Positions 1 through 11,734 of a stretch of DNA of 64,000 nucleotides are shown piece by piece. The DNA is from Ctena decussata (taxonomy: Eukaryota; Mollusca; Bivalvia; Lucinida; Lucinidae). Numbering within the stretch: the stretch's first letter is position 1; each line of letters starts with the position of its first letter. Location: the NCBI GenBank assembly GCA_963989385.1, contig OZ022500.1:19172460-19236459 (forward strand). Direction: 5' to 3'. The position numbers and the translations under genes are program-made. The notes beneath the pieces are model-generated. The model saw nothing but the letters and a program-made list of their open reading frames with translations, did no database searches and was not told where the DNA came from.

Positions 1-1085
1 ACGAATGCAAGATTCTGCAAGATATGACACTAAAATCGCATTTTATTAGCAAATTTTGCACTAAAACGTCAGGATTTCCCCATTAGAAAAAGCGACGTTT
101 TATGGACGTCAACGCATAACACTACGACGTAATTTGTATATTTAATCCACTAGTGGATTATCGATTTTAATGCATGGCTTTATTACCCTCTCAGATGCGA
201 CGTCATATGATATAGTCCGTTGGAAGCATTTGTTTGAAGAAAATCAGGACAGACCCACAAATGAGAGAATTCGTTCTTTAAAAGACAAAATACTTTTTAT
301 CAGGTTCCATATCCTACAAAGTCAATGGAACCGATGTTTCATCATACCTCACATAGGTTATGGCATAACAGAGTCATCAAAATACGAGGAAATTCAGTGT
401 GTGTGATAAATAGTAAGGAATAAATGTCGATCCCTATAAAGAAAAGGGAGGCAACAGCAACATACCAGTGTTGCTGTCCCTGAGTTGGTACTCATTTGCC
501 TTAAAACAGACAATTATCTGACGAGCATCACGGAAAAAAGGTAAAAGCTATCGATTACAAAGGTATTATCCTTGCGACCTTCGTTTTTCTCTCAGATATC
601 ATTCGGTCCAGTTGCTTTAGTTGTAAACATAACCCCAATGTAGAGTTCACGGGCAAACTTTATGGTCAATAATGTCTTCACCGACTTTCCACGTAAACAA
701 ATGCTTTCGCAACATGCTAGTCCTAATTTAGCGTTTATAGTTTCGTTTTCTGATTTTATTGTTAGCATTTTATCACACTATATTCCGAACTATGGGACTA
801 TGAATAATTTCGGATCAAAGTCCTGATGCTTCGAAATCATGCATACCAGGCACGTTCTTGATTTATTCTTTGGTAGTTTTTGAAATAAATGCTAATTGTT
901 CTATTATGCAAATCCTGCTCCCTACAGTTTGAACTGGAGAGGAAACGACGACTCGGTGCCAGGAGGCGCGTGTTATGGATTCCTTCCGTTCAGCCTCCCT
1001 GGGGAACATCATCGTAAGAATTGGACATTTAAAAACAAGAGTCTTTATCTTTAACACGCATGTCTAGGTGCAGTAAAAGGCTTCC

Positions 1086-1812
1086 TACTGGTCACATAAC
1101 GCTGAAACAACATTGTTTCGAGATTAATTCAGCGTCATGACCCTGAATTAACTTTGGTACAATGTGGTTTCATACCGCTGAATTTACTTTGGTACAATGT
1201 GGTTTCATAACGCTGAATTTACTTTGGTACAATGTGGTTTCATACCGCTGAATTTACTTTGGTACAATGTGGTTTCATACCGCTGAATTTACTTTGGTAC
1301 AATGTTGTTTCATAACGCTGAATTTACTTTGGTACAATGTGGTTTCATACCGCTGAATTTACTTTGGTACAATGTTGTTTCATAACGCTGAATTTACTTT
1401 GGTACAATGTGGTTTCATACCGCTGAATTTACTTTGGTACAATGTTGTTTCATAACGCTGAATTTACTTTGGTACAATGTTGTTTCATAACGCTGAATTT
1501 ACTATGGTACAATGTGGTTTCATACCGCTGAATTTACTTTGGTACAATGTTGTTTCATAACGCTGAATTTACTTTGGTACAATGTTGTTTCATAACGCTG
1601 AATTTACTTTGGTACAATGTTGTTTCATAACAATTTCATAACAATGAATTTACATTGGTACAATGTTGTTCCATAACGCTGAATTTACTTTGGTACAATG
1701 TTGTTTCATAACACTGTATATACTTTGGTACAATGTTGTTTCACAACGCTGAATTTACTTTGGTACAATGTTGTTTCATAACACTGTATATACTTTGATA
1801 CAATGTTGTTTC
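1086..1812. repeat. 35-bp minisatellite, left block (copy A)
   Basis: About 20 head-to-tail copies of a 35-bp unit containing CTGAATTTACTTTGGTACAA. Units differ mainly at two places (CATACCGCTG or CATAACGCTG; GTGGTTTC or GTTGTTTC), often alternating. The unit continues beyond the inserted TIR element at 2809, so both blocks were once one array. Units abut without unique spacers, so this is not a CRISPR array. Confidence 0.95.
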
Positions 1813-2808
1813 TGTCAGAGAGTAGCTTTTCCCCCCTAGTAGTTTTTCCCCCCGGAAAAATGACTATGATTTTTCCATAGTAGAATTTCCCACCGGAAAA
1901 ATGGCTATATAGTAGAATTTCCCCCCGGAAATATGACTATATAGCCAATTTTCCCCGGGGAAAATCTACTATAGGTGTTTTTGCATAGCCGTTTTTCCCC
2001 TCCATAGTGGATTTTCCCCCTGGTAATATGATTGCGAGAAAACACGCTACATATTGGAATTTGCTCCTTCTCCAATTATAATAATGCGGTTCATAACTGA
2101 AGCAGAAATATGAGTACCTGTCCGTAAAATAATGATGGATAATATATGCTAGAACCACCGGCATGTTTCCATCAGTCTGTTTTATCTTGTTTTGGGAGAA
2201 AACAGGTAGCATTTTGCTTTTCCGTGTTAGTCAAAAAAGGATATGAGTGTACGTGGTTGTGTGCATATTTTGTGTTTGTACTAGTGTTCGCCTTTCATGC
2301 AGAAGTCGTGGGCTCGACTCCCATTGGGACACATGTCCGATTATGGTTTTCAATGTAATAAACTCCCTACTTAATCAAACATGACTAGACAAAGCACCCA
2401 TTCGTACATCTTCCTGTAGCTTCCATGCGTATGTTTACGTATAAAAATTTCTGCGATGAGAAGAAACCACATCACTTTCGTTCCTTAAATTAGTAATTAT
2501 TGATTATTATAAAAATATGGTTGCTAAATTTGCATATTGATTTCTTGGAATTAATCACGATTATTACCTCCCTTGAAGTACCTACACATTTCTTATGCGA
2601 TTAATTCCGCAGAATGTGTCTGTTACATTCCGTTCCGGTCCGCAAAATACCAATAACCATACCAAGTTCGCTAATAGCCAATTTCCCGGTGGGGGAAAAG
2701 CTACTATGGGGGAAAGGTGGCTCTATGAGGTCCGGACAATCCACTATATAGCCGTCCTTCCTATAGCCATTTTTCCGGGGGGAAAGGGGGAAAAACCACT
2801 CTCTGACA
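1813..2808. mobile_element. 996-bp TIR transposon inserted in the minisatellite (copy A)
   Basis: Begins TGTCAGAGAGT and ends with its inverse ACTCTCTGACA; outer homology continues through C-rich TTTTTCCCCC blocks. It is flanked on both sides by GTTTC (1808-1812 and 2809-2813), a 5-bp target-site duplication that restores an uninterrupted 35-bp repeat when collapsed. The subterminal 150 bp hold several short AGTAGAATTTCC/CCGGAAAAATGGCTAT motifs. No transposase frame is present, so it is non-autonomous. TGT...ACA ends with a short duplication recall Ginger-type elements, but that assignment is a guess. Confidence 0.9.
2283..2333 (+). other. tRNA-like 3' half (SINE-head remnant) inside the TIR element
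   Basis: The stretch with CGCCTTTCATGCAGAAG followed by GTGGGCTCGACTCCCA resembles the anticodon-to-T-arm part of tRNA-derived SINE heads; the B box reads GGCTCGACTCC. No good A box or cloverleaf 5' half is seen, so this is a remnant and not a tRNA gene. The copy at 11209-11259 is identical. Confidence 0.5.
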
Positions 2809-3372
2809 GTTTCATAACGCTGAATTTACTTTGGTACGATGTTGTTTCATAACAATGTCATAACAATGAATTTACATTGGTACAATTTTGTTTCATAACG
2901 CTGAATTTACTTTGGTACAATGTTGTTTCATAACAATTTCATAACAATGAATTTACATTGGTACAATGTTGTTTCATAACGCTGAATTTACTTTGGTACA
3001 ATGTTGTTTCATAACACTGTATATACTTTGGTACAATGTTGTTTCATAACGCTGAATTTACTTTGGTACAATGTTGTTCCATAACGCTGAATTAACTCTG
3101 GAACGATGTAGTTCCATAACGCTGAATTAACTTTGGTACAATGTTGTTTCATAACAATGAATTTACTTTTGTATAATATTGTTCCATAACGCTAAATTAA
3201 CTCCGGTACAATGTTTTTCCATAACGCTGAGTAAACTCTGGTACAATGTTGTTTCCTGATACTGAATTAACTTTGGTACAATGATGTTTCATGATGCTGA
3301 ATTTACCTGGGTACAATGTTGTTTCATAACGCTGAATTTACTTTAGAACAATGTTGTTTCATGACGCTCGTT
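2809..3372. repeat. 35-bp minisatellite, right block (copy A)
   Basis: Continuation of the 35-bp array after the TIR element, about 16 units. They are more diverged toward the right edge (CTGAATTAACTCTGG variants, ATTTCATAACAATG insertions), as expected at an array margin. Confidence 0.93.
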
Positions 3373-3391
3373 TAACTTTAGTAGTTACACG

Positions 3392-3700
3392 TTATTATAA
3401 CAGTAACTTGATCTGGGGTACTGTATCACGCCAAGTGGATGTAGTGTAGTGTATGGCATTTCGGACCACCACTCCATGGGTCGCAAGATCGATCCCCAGC
3501 TTCTCCGGTCTTTCGAATGAGACTTTAAAACCGAGGTCCCGTCTCCATATGACCTCGTTGTTGGTGGGACGTTAAATCCGAGTTCACTCACTCAGTCACC
3601 ACCGGATCACCCGGGATGCTTGCATCGATGGTGATCTGGTGGTATGAGCTCATCCACGAGACTTGATACAGTACGCCAGATCAAGATACTATTGTAATAA
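3392..3700. mobile_element. 309-bp TIR element with SINE-like interior (copy A)
   Basis: Imperfect inverted ends of about 38 bp at 3392-3429 and 3662-3700, sharing CTTGATCTGG, GTACTGTATCA and an A/T-rich TTATTA outer end. The interior (about 3440-3590) resembles a SINE body: a TCGCAAGATCGATCCCCAGC B-box-like stretch, then GGTGGGACGTTAAATCC. No coding frame and no clear target duplication. Confidence 0.7.
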
Positions 3701-3744
3701 ATTGTTTATTGTATACCTTAGGGTACAGCCAAGCATTCATACTT

Positions 3745-3832
3745 GCCGCTCTAATGCATCTACCCGGATTCGAACCTGCGCGGCAGAGGTATGTAGCTAG
3801 TCATGAGACAAACTATCGAGGCGCGCCTTTGC
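3745..3832 (-). other. tRNA-derived SINE head (copy A)
   Basis: On the minus strand a perfect B box GGTTCGAATCC follows an A-box-like stretch (GCCTCGATAGTTTGTC) at tRNA-like spacing, with GGCGCG at the 5' end. The arms do not form a clean cloverleaf, so this is a SINE head, not a tRNA gene. Confidence 0.55.
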
Positions 3833-4035
3833 ATACTTATTGACGTTACGTCACTAGTCCCGTATCTCTGGTTCTCGTTTCTGCGATGCGCGTTAAAAAA
3901 AACGACGCACCTGAAGCCGAACTCAGACATAGCCTCGTTTTAAGAAATAGTGTATCACTAGTTTGATATAACTTCGTGAATCAGATGGCGAGAAAACAGA
4001 CAGTTCAAAGGGTGTATCATTGATAGGTATATAAT

Positions 4036-4290
4036 AAAATGTTGTTTCATGATGTTGAATTTACTTGGTACAATGTTCAATTCAGTTCAGTTCAATTCTC
4101 TTATCGACGTTCCCCAAGTGGCTCAACGGTACGTAACCATAGTTGCACACACTTGGCGCCGTGTGTCCGTCCACTTTGGTACAACGTTTCATAACGCTGA
4201 ATTTACTTTGGTACAATTTTAATTCATAACGCTTAATTTACTTTGGTATAATGCTGTTTCATTATGCTGATTTTTGGTACAATGTTTTAC
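4036..4290. repeat. Scattered degenerate 35-bp units (copy A)
   Basis: Isolated GAATTTACTTTGGTACAA-type units separated by foreign sequence (4087-4170). It is the eroded far edge of the minisatellite, with a counterpart at 12961-13210. Confidence 0.75.
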
Positions 4291-4597
4291 CTTTGTGTGG
4301 CTGCTTGTCTCGTACCGCAACGAGATCCACATTAAGAATTTGTGTTCGGTGGAATGCCACAATTAATGCTTGCACCACTCGATGCATGGGTGAAAGCATC
4401 GCGTAAAGAGACTTTATCATTTCACACTACTGCATTATTAATGATGCGCAATAGCATATAAATTGCTTTCATATTTCTGTATATTCTTGTATTTCAGTGT
4501 CAGGTTGACAACAATTATTAAGACAATACAAATATTTCATCGCAGAATCAGTAGAAATAAGTCTGGACTGAACCGCAACGAAAGGCACGATATATAT

Positions 4598-4833
4598 GAG
4601 CCACGACACGACAAAACCAACAATGTGGTTGTGCGGACAGCGCTGACTCAGCTCAGCCTGGGCATCCGCCCAGTCTGATCAGAGTCTTCGCTGTCCGCAT
4701 GAAGGTAGTTTAGTCGTTTGGCTACCCTTTAAGCGCTTCGCGAAGCGTCTGATCAGACTGGACAGATGCCTAGGCTGATCTGAGTCTGCATTGGGCGCAC
4801 AACCACTTTGTTGGTTTTCTCGTGTCGCGGCTC
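4598..4833. mobile_element. F1 fold-back MITE, chimeric copy (M1)
   Basis: F1 elements are 236-bp near-perfect palindromes starting GAGCCGCGACACGACAAAAC and ending with its inverse, with inner arms around CAGCCTGGGCATCCGCCCAG and TCTGATCAGA; none codes for protein. This copy is identical to the left half of the one at 13523-13758 up to 4708, then carries a different right half. Its flanks do not match (ATAT left, AATT right), and its arms disagree at CAATGTGG versus CCACTTTG. It therefore looks like a recombinant of two F1 copies. Confidence 0.92.
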
Positions 4834-5090
4834 AATTTTATTTACAGCTGATGCACTTTTGTTTATCCTGAAAGCGCAAAAAAAATCGACAAAACGAACG
4901 TCTGCAAAATATCAGTAAATGTTTCGGAAACAACTTTATCATGTCGAGAATTCAAAGCCCAGAGGACAACCCGTGTTGAACCAGCTGAGGCGGCTCATAT
5001 GAGCGCTGGAGTTATGCTGTTTGCAAATTTAACTATTTCGTTTTTTGCGTTTAAATTGTAAAATAATTTCACAACTCATAATTGGGCAAT

Positions 5091-5319
5091 GACACGAGAA
5101 AACCAACAAAGTGGTTGTGCGCCCAGCGCAGTCTCAGATCAGCCTGGGCATTTGCCCAGTCTGACCAGAAACCTCGCTTTGCGCTTCAAGGGTAGCTAAG
5201 GGTCTAATCTACATTCATGCGGACAGCGAAGACTCTGGTCAGACTGGGCGGATGCCCAGGCTGATCTGGGTCTGCGCTGGGCACACAGTCACTTTGTTGG
5301 TTTTCTTGTGTCGCGGCTC
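5091..5319. mobile_element. F1 fold-back MITE, left tip lost (M2)
   Basis: The first bases are replaced (GGGCAATGACACGAG instead of GAGCCGCGACACGAG); the rest of both arms is present to CGCGGCTC. 4834-5090 contains nothing I recognise. Confidence 0.9.
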
Positions 5320-6495
5320 AACTATTATGAAAACTTGGCCTGATCAGCATATGCCACGACCTGAGGAAAAATTCTCACAATTGTTACAATTTCAAAACAG
5401 GATATTGTGGCTGATATACATCAGTGCAAAGTGCAATAAAATTAAACAAAAAATACGAGCTCTGTTTTTTTCTGCGTAGGAGTGCATAAAATACATAGCT
5501 ACTCCCGCAAAGCAAATGAGATGCTCTTGACCTGCCAAAAGTATAGAAACGAACCGGACGGCACTGTGCGAAGAAGAACGACTCAGATCAGCCTGCACAT
5601 CCAGGCGATCTGATAACAGAATGAATGAATAAACCGTAGAACAGATAGGCCTATCAAATTATCTTTCACACGTTATGGGGTTTAGTTGTTTTTTTTTTGT
5701 TTGTTTTTTTATTTCATTTGTTTATTTGTTTTTCATGTTACTTTTTTTTGGCACCGCGGCAACCTGGTAAAACGGAATAAATTGCACCAAATTTTAACTT
5801 AACTATTTTGATCTCAGATGACGGATCCATATATATTTTTGCCGGATCTCACAGGAGGATATATTCTTATATATTAGTTCTCAGAAAATCGTCGGTTCCT
5901 GTTTATATTTTATTATCGAGTTCAGTTGTCGGTAAAAGGTTACATAAAGTTCTTTCTACGCACTATTGGCAGGATTAGTAGCAATGTTTCGCACAGCCTC
6001 GTAACAATTCGGAGTTCTCATAAATATCATTTATGACTGACCACTATGACGTAGTTTTGTGATGCAAAGACTGGTAAATACATTTCAATTCGCATTTATC
6101 GTAAACATGGTTTATTATTGCTGACCACTCTGACGTAGTTTTGTCCGAAGTAGTACATCCGGGACATGCGAAGAATAATCAAAATGCTAAGCCGCGCCAC
6201 GGGCAACTTATCTTACTTATCTTGGCACAGATCAATACAATACAAACTGCACCAGACCAAAGCAGACCCTGCACTGACGGGGCCATGTACCGTATTGATC
6301 CATAAACACGCCGGGACGTTGCGTTTTATGAAAGTGGGGCGTTATTTTGCGGCTCAAGTGTATGTAATCAGCAACTGCCAAAATACCTCTAATAAAGAGT
6401 ATGGGGTTTAGGTGAATGGATATACTGTAGTTTCAGATGGAGCAATTTCTCTTCCAAGAAAGGGTCAACTCTTAAAGGAAAAATAAACGGTGCAA
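5320..6495. other. Unannotated A/T-rich stretch
   Basis: No gene is recognised. It holds a T-rich low-complexity tract (about 5690-5750) and a short direct repeat, CTGACCACTATGACGTAGTT near 6036 with a close copy near 6121. The open frames at 5252-5479 and 6166-6411 show no known motif. Confidence 0.5.
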
Positions 6496-6602
6496 CCCAG
6501 CAGGCACCCGACGTCAAATGACGTCGTACTGACGCCGATGCAACGTCATTACGTCGCATCGACGTCAGTACGACGTCATTTCAACGTCATGTGCCTGCTG
6601 GG
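6496..6602. mobile_element. 107-bp palindromic MITE, CCCAGCAGGCAC ends
   Basis: Perfect outer inverted repeat CCCAGCAGGCAC / GTGCCTGCTGGG, with inner arms built of GACGTCA-type words (GACGTCGTACTGACG and its inverse). It folds on itself almost completely. Related but degraded copies lie at about 18292-18358 and 25490-25590. Confidence 0.85.
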
Positions 6603-7086
6603 AAGTGACGAAAGCTCGAGAGAGTATGCGTAATTCGATTAGAATGGTCATTACATGTGTGTAGGGGGAGGGGCAGAGACTGCTTAGGGGCGAGGAGAAG
6701 CTACTCTCTGGCTGAATATGTAGGTACTTAATGTAGTATTCAGTGTACAGAGCAAACTGATAAATAAATCTTCAAACTGACAGCTTCGGTACCATGAGGT
6801 GCACGGTTACACGTATAGATGCGTTCCCTCGAGCCTCCTGTGAAACATCGTTATGAGAATTGGAAGAAAACAAGGCTTTCTACCCTTATTTCGACTAATT
6901 CATTGGTTCAGAACGTACGTTTCTATGAAGACCAACCAAAATACCCCAGAATCATCCATTATTCCCCATGCCTGCAACCTCGGATTGTATTTCTTTGAAA
7001 ACTATGCATCGTTTCAGTATTACCGGCAAGTGGTAATCAAATCATTCAAACAGGGCATATATCGAGTTTGTCGTCAACAAACAATT
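6603..7086. other. Intergenic stretch without recognised features
   Basis: Ordinary A/T-rich sequence. The frame at 6853-7134 runs into the next F1 element and is not considered coding. Confidence 0.5.
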
Positions 7087-7322
7087 GAGCCGCGACACGA
7101 GAAAACCAACAAAGTGGTTGTGCGCTCAACATAGACTCAGATCAGCCTGGGCATCCGCCAAATCCGATCAGACTATTCGTTAAGTGCTTAAAGGGTAGCT
7201 TAGGATCTACGCTACCTCCATGCGGACAGCGAAGACTCTGAGCAGACTGGGTGGATGCCCAGGCTGATCTGAGTCTGCGCTGGGCGCACAACCACATTGT
7301 TGGTTTTCTCGTGTAGCGGCTC
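7087..7322. mobile_element. F1 fold-back MITE (M3)
   Basis: Full-length copy flanked by AATT on both sides, a candidate 4-bp target duplication. Both arms carry the CGAGAAAACC variant. Confidence 0.95.
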
Positions 7323-7348
7323 AATTCTATTCGTTTCTTTCTACAAAT

Positions 7349-7587
7349 GAGCCGCGACACGACAAAACCAACAAAGTGACATGTGCGCCACGCAAGGATT
7401 CAGTTTAGCCCAGGCAGCTACCCAGCTTGATCAAAGTATTCTCTGTGCGCTTAAAGGGTAGCTAAATGTCTTAACTAGCTTCATGTGGACAACAAAGACT
7501 TTGATCAGACTGGGCGGATGCCCAGGCTGATCTGAGTTTAATGTTGGGCGCACATGCCACTTTGTTGTTTTTTTCGTGTCGCAGGTC
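7349..7587. mobile_element. F1 fold-back MITE, subfamily b (M4)
   Basis: Belongs to the subfamily reading GTGRCATGTGCGC where others read GTGGTTGTGCGC. It lies only 26 bp from the previous copy. The right tip is worn (GCAGGTC). Confidence 0.92.
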
Positions 7588-7676
7588 ACATATATTTAGT
7601 TGCAACAAAAATATGCAAGAATACATAAAAATATACGGGTAGAATAGGTAGCATCCTTTTTTTCAAACGGAATCGA

Positions 7677-8022
7677 TCTGATGCGGGCGGGTGTCGATGG
7701 TAATGCGGGCGGAAGTCGGTGGCAATGGGCGCGGTAAGCCGGAATATACATTTAAACTAACTGTCGTAAAACTTCAATATACGATTTGGTCTTTAAACTA
7801 ACTGTCGTAAAACTTCAATATGCGATTTGGTCTTGCCTGATGCGGTCATTCTGCAATTTTTGTGGTTATGGGAATGGATTAAATCTTGTCCATGTTTATA
7901 GTATAGATAATAACAGTAGCTTTGTTGAAATATCTACAGCGAGTATGGTAAAAAAACGATTTCATTGCTACAGATCAGTCTGTCTGAACTTTCTTGCTAC
8001 AGATCAGTCTGTCTGAACTTTC
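7677..8022. repeat. Cluster of short two-copy tandem duplications
   Basis: Three independent duplications: ATGCGGGCGG-type about 24 bp twice (7680-7727), TTTAAACTAACTGTCGTAAA units of about 41 bp twice (7749-7832), and TTGCTACAGATCAGTCTGTC units of 27 bp twice (7965-8020). Each pair is nearly identical, suggesting recent replication slippage. 8023-8327 shows nothing further. Confidence 0.8.
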
Positions 8023-8327
8023 TATCTTTTAACAAATGCCATGTCCAATAGATAACTCCTTTAAAATCTACATTTCATTTATCAAAACTTCATTACAACT
8101 TTGAAAGGAAAATAATCTCTGACTCTAATACAAACATGAAAGAATAATTTCCAACTAATTTAAAAGTATTAAGATTCACCATTATTAAAGTCTGTTTATT
8201 CGAAGAAGAAAAACCAACGTCATAACATAAGCTTTCATGACAATCAGTCGCTTCATAAGAAAGAGTTTCTATTGAAAGATGTGATATGCAAAGACTCAAC
8301 TAACAAAACTCCAAACAGGTGTGGTTT

Positions 8328-8498
8328 TGAGAATAATTCTACGATTTTTTGCTTGCTTCTCGGAGAAAATATATGTTTAAACCGCTCATAAGAACCGTCT
8401 CGTCGAGCCGGTTCTAATGAGGGGTCACAACATATGTTTTTGGAGAGTAACAAAACAAAGAGAAATTATCCGTAAATAATCCCTGTAACCCTTCTCAT
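8328..8498. mobile_element. F3 fold-back MITE, degraded copy
   Basis: Contains the family core AGAACCGTCTCGTCGAGC followed by TCTAATGAGGGGTCACAA and a right arm with ATTATCC and GTAACCC. The left arm has diverged. Better copies lie at 25753-25944 and 28111-28303. Confidence 0.75.
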
Positions 8499-8590
8499 TT
8501 TGACACTGAAATGCTAATGACCTTGGCCATTCTGCGCGGGTGCATACAATATACAGGATCTTACATGAGTGCTTATGTATTATTGTATTT

Positions 8591-8826
8591 GAGCCGCGAC
8601 ACGACAAAACCAACAATGTGGTTGTGTGCCCAGCCCAGACTCAGATCAGCCTGGGCATCTGCCCAGTCTGGTTAGACTCTTCGCTAAGTGCTTAAAGGGT
8701 AGCTAAGGGACTGAGCTACCTCCATGCGGACAGCGAAGACTCTGATCAGACTGGGCGGATGCCCAGGCTGATCTGAGTCTGCGCTGGCCGCACAACCACA
8801 TTGTTGGTTTTGTCGTGTCGCGGCTC
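8591..8826. mobile_element. F1 fold-back MITE (M5)
   Basis: Full-length copy, flanked by ATTT on both sides; arms agree at both diagnostic sites (CGACAAAACC and CAATGTGG). Confidence 0.95.
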
Positions 8827-8835
8827 ATTTATCAA

Positions 8836-8912
8836 ACGAAGTGGGGAAAAAGATAAGATGAGAGGCTATGCCGAGCATCTTATCGTTTTTCCCCAACGAG
8901 TTTAATAAATAC
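8836..8912. repeat. Hairpin beside duplication copy B
   Basis: Inverted arms GTGGGGAAAAAGATAAGATG and CATCTTATCGTTTTTCCCC around a short loop, ending 14 bases before copy B begins. It could mark the duplication boundary, but the matching site left of position 1 is not visible. Confidence 0.75.
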
Positions 8913-10011
8913 AATAATACAGGAGCACGAATGCAAGATTCTGCAAGATATGACACTAAAATCGCATTTTATTAGCAAATTTTGCACTAAAACGTCAGGA
9001 TTTCCCCATTAGAAAAAGCGACGTTTTATGGACGTCAACGCATAACACTACGACGTAATTTGCATATTTAATCCACTAGTGGATTATCGATTTTAATGCA
9101 TGGCTTTATTACCCTCTCAGATGCGACGTCATATGATATAGTCCGTTGGAAGCATTTGTTTGAAGAAAATCAGGACAGACCCACAAATGAGAAAATTCGT
9201 TCTTTAAAAGACAAAATACTTTTTATCAGGTTCCATATCCTACAAAGTCAATGGAACCGATGTTTCATCATACCTCACATAGGTTATGGCATAACAGAGT
9301 CATCAAAATACGAGGAAATTCAGTGTGTGTGATAAATAGTAAGGAATAAATGTCGATCCCTATAAAGAAAAGGGAGGCAACAGCAACATACCAGTGTTGC
9401 TGTCCCTGAGTTGGTACTCATTTGCCTTAAAACAGACAATTATCTGACGAGCATCACGGAAAAAAGGTAAAAGCTATCGATTACAAAGGTATTATCCTTG
9501 CGACCTTCGTTTTTCTCTCAGATATCATTCGGTCCAGTTGCTTTAGTTGTAAACATAACCCCAATGTAGAGTTCACGGGCAAACTTTATGGTCAATAATG
9601 TCTTCACCGACTTTCCACGTAAACAAATGCTTTCGCAACATGCTAGTCCTAATTTAGCGTTTATAGTTTCGTTTTCTGATTTTATTGTTAGCATTTTATC
9701 ACACTATATTCCGAACTATGGGACTATGAATAATTTCGGATCAAAGTCCTTATGCTTCGAAATCATGCATACCAGGCACGTTCTTGATTTATTCTTTGGT
9801 AGTTTTTGAAATAAATGCTAATTGTTCTATTATGCAAATCCTGCTCCCTACAGTTTGAACTGGAGAGGAAACGACGACTCGGTGCCAGGAGGCGCGTGTT
9901 ATGGATTCCTTCCGTTCAGCCTCCCTGGGGAACATCATCGTAAGAATTGGACATTTAAAAACAAGAGTCTTTATCTTTAACACGCATGTCTAGGTGCAGT
10001 AAAAGGCTTCC

Positions 10012-10738
10012 TACTGGTCACATAACGCTGAAACAACATTGTTTCGAGATTAATTCAGCGTCATGACCCTGAATTAACTTTGGTACAATGTGGTTTCATA
10101 CCGCTGAATTTACTTTGGTACAATGTGGTTTCATAACGCTGAATTTACTTTGGTACAATGTGGTTTCATACCGCTGAATTTACTTTGGTACAATGTGGTT
10201 TCATACCGCTGAATTTACTTTGGTACAATGTTGTTTCATAACGCTGAATTTACTTTGGTACAATGTGGTTTCATACCGCTGAATTTACTTTGGTACAATG
10301 TTGTTTCATAACGCTGAATTTACTTTGGTACAATGTGGTTTCATACCGCTGAATTTACTTTGGTACAATGTTGTTTCATAACGCTGAATTTACTTTGGTA
10401 CAATGTTGTTTCATAACGCTGAATTTACTTTGGTACAATGTGGTTTCATACCGCTGAATTTACTTTGGTACAATGTTGTTTCATAACGCTGAATTTACTT
10501 TGGTACAATGTTGTTTCATAACGCTGAATTTACTTTGGTACAATGTTGTTTCATAACAATTTCATAACAATGAATTTACATTGGTACAATGTTGTTCCAT
10601 AACGCTGAATTTACTTTGGTACAATGTTGTTTCATAACACTGTATATACTTTGGTACAATGTTGTTTCACAACGCTGAATTTACTTTGGTACAATGTTGT
10701 TTCATAACACTGTATATACTTTGATACAATGTTGTTTC
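10012..10738. repeat. 35-bp minisatellite, left block (copy B)
   Basis: Same unit order as 1086-1812, with one visible substitution (CTATGG in A, CTTTGG in B). Confidence 0.95.
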
Positions 10739-11734
10739 TGTCAGAGAGTAGCTTTTCCCCCCTAGTAGTTTTTCCCCCCGGAAAAATGACTATGATTTTT
10801 CCATAGTAGAATTTCCCACCGGAAAAATGGCTATATAGTAGAATTTCCCCCCGGAAATATGACTATATAGCCAATTTTCCCCGGGGAAAATCTACTATAG
10901 GTGTTTTTGCATAGCCGTTTTTCCCCTCCATAGTGGATTTTCCCCCTGGTAATATGATTGCGAGAAAACACGCTACATATTGGAATTTGCTCCTTCTCCA
11001 ATTATAATAATGCGGTTCATAACTGAAGCAGAAATATGAGTACCTGTCCGTAAAATAATGATGGATAATATATGCTAGAACCACCGGCATGTTTCCATCA
11101 GTCTGTTTTATCTTGTTTTGGGAGAAAACAGGTAGCATTTTGCTTTTCCGTGTTAGTCAAAAAAGGATATGAGTGTACGTGGTTGTGTGCATATTTTGTG
11201 TTTGTACTAGTGTTCGCCTTTCATGCAGAAGTCGTGGGCTCGACTCCCATTGGGACACATGTCCGATTATGGTTTTCAATGTAATAAACTCCCTACTTAA
11301 TCAAACATGACTAGACAAAGCACCCATTCGTACATCTTCCTGTAGCTTCCATGCGTATGTTTACGTATAAAAATTTCTGCGATGAGAAGAAACCACATCA
11401 CTTTCGTTCCTTAAATTAGTAATTATTGATTATTATAAAAATATGGTTGCTAAATTTGCATATTGATTTCTTGGAATTAATCACGATTATTACCTCCCTT
11501 GAAGTACCTACACATTTCTTATGCGATTAATTCCGCAGAATGTGTCTGTTACATTCCGTTCCGGTCCGCAAAATACCAATAACCATACCAAGTTCGCTAA
11601 TAGCCAATTTCCCGGTGGGGGAAAAGCTACTATGGGGGAAAGGTGGCTCTATGAGGTCCGGACAATCCACTATATAGCCGTCCTTCCTATAGCCATTTTT
11701 CCGGGGGGAAAGGGGGAAAAACCACTCTCTGACA
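10739..11734. mobile_element. 996-bp TIR transposon (copy B)
   Basis: Same element, same insertion site and same GTTTC duplications as at 1813-2808. The transposition therefore happened before the segmental duplication. Confidence 0.9.

Larger units (their letters stand above)
1..4708. repeat. Segmental duplication, copy A (left end outside window)
   Basis: This stretch reappears at 8927-13633 in the same orientation (offset 8926, then 8925 after a 1-base gap near 3942). I noticed only about six differences, near positions 134, 266, 825, 1504, 3942 and 4285. Identity stops at 4708/13633, inside the fold-back element at 4598-4833. The copy may continue left of the window. No recognisable gene lies in it; the 78-codon frame at 170-406 is duplicated with it but resembles nothing I know. 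Positions 1-1085 hold no other feature I can support. Confidence 0.95.

Noticed and set aside
170..406. 78-codon frame, duplicated at 9096-9332
   Set aside because: It is conserved only because the whole segment is duplicated; no recognisable motif, and one R/K difference says nothing about selection.
1086..3372. CRISPR-like array of about 35-bp repeats
   Set aside because: Repeats are directly adjacent with no unique spacers, no cas genes, and the context is eukaryotic.
3745..3832. Intact tRNA gene on the minus strand
   Set aside because: The B box is perfect, but acceptor and D/anticodon arms do not pair; it is a SINE head.
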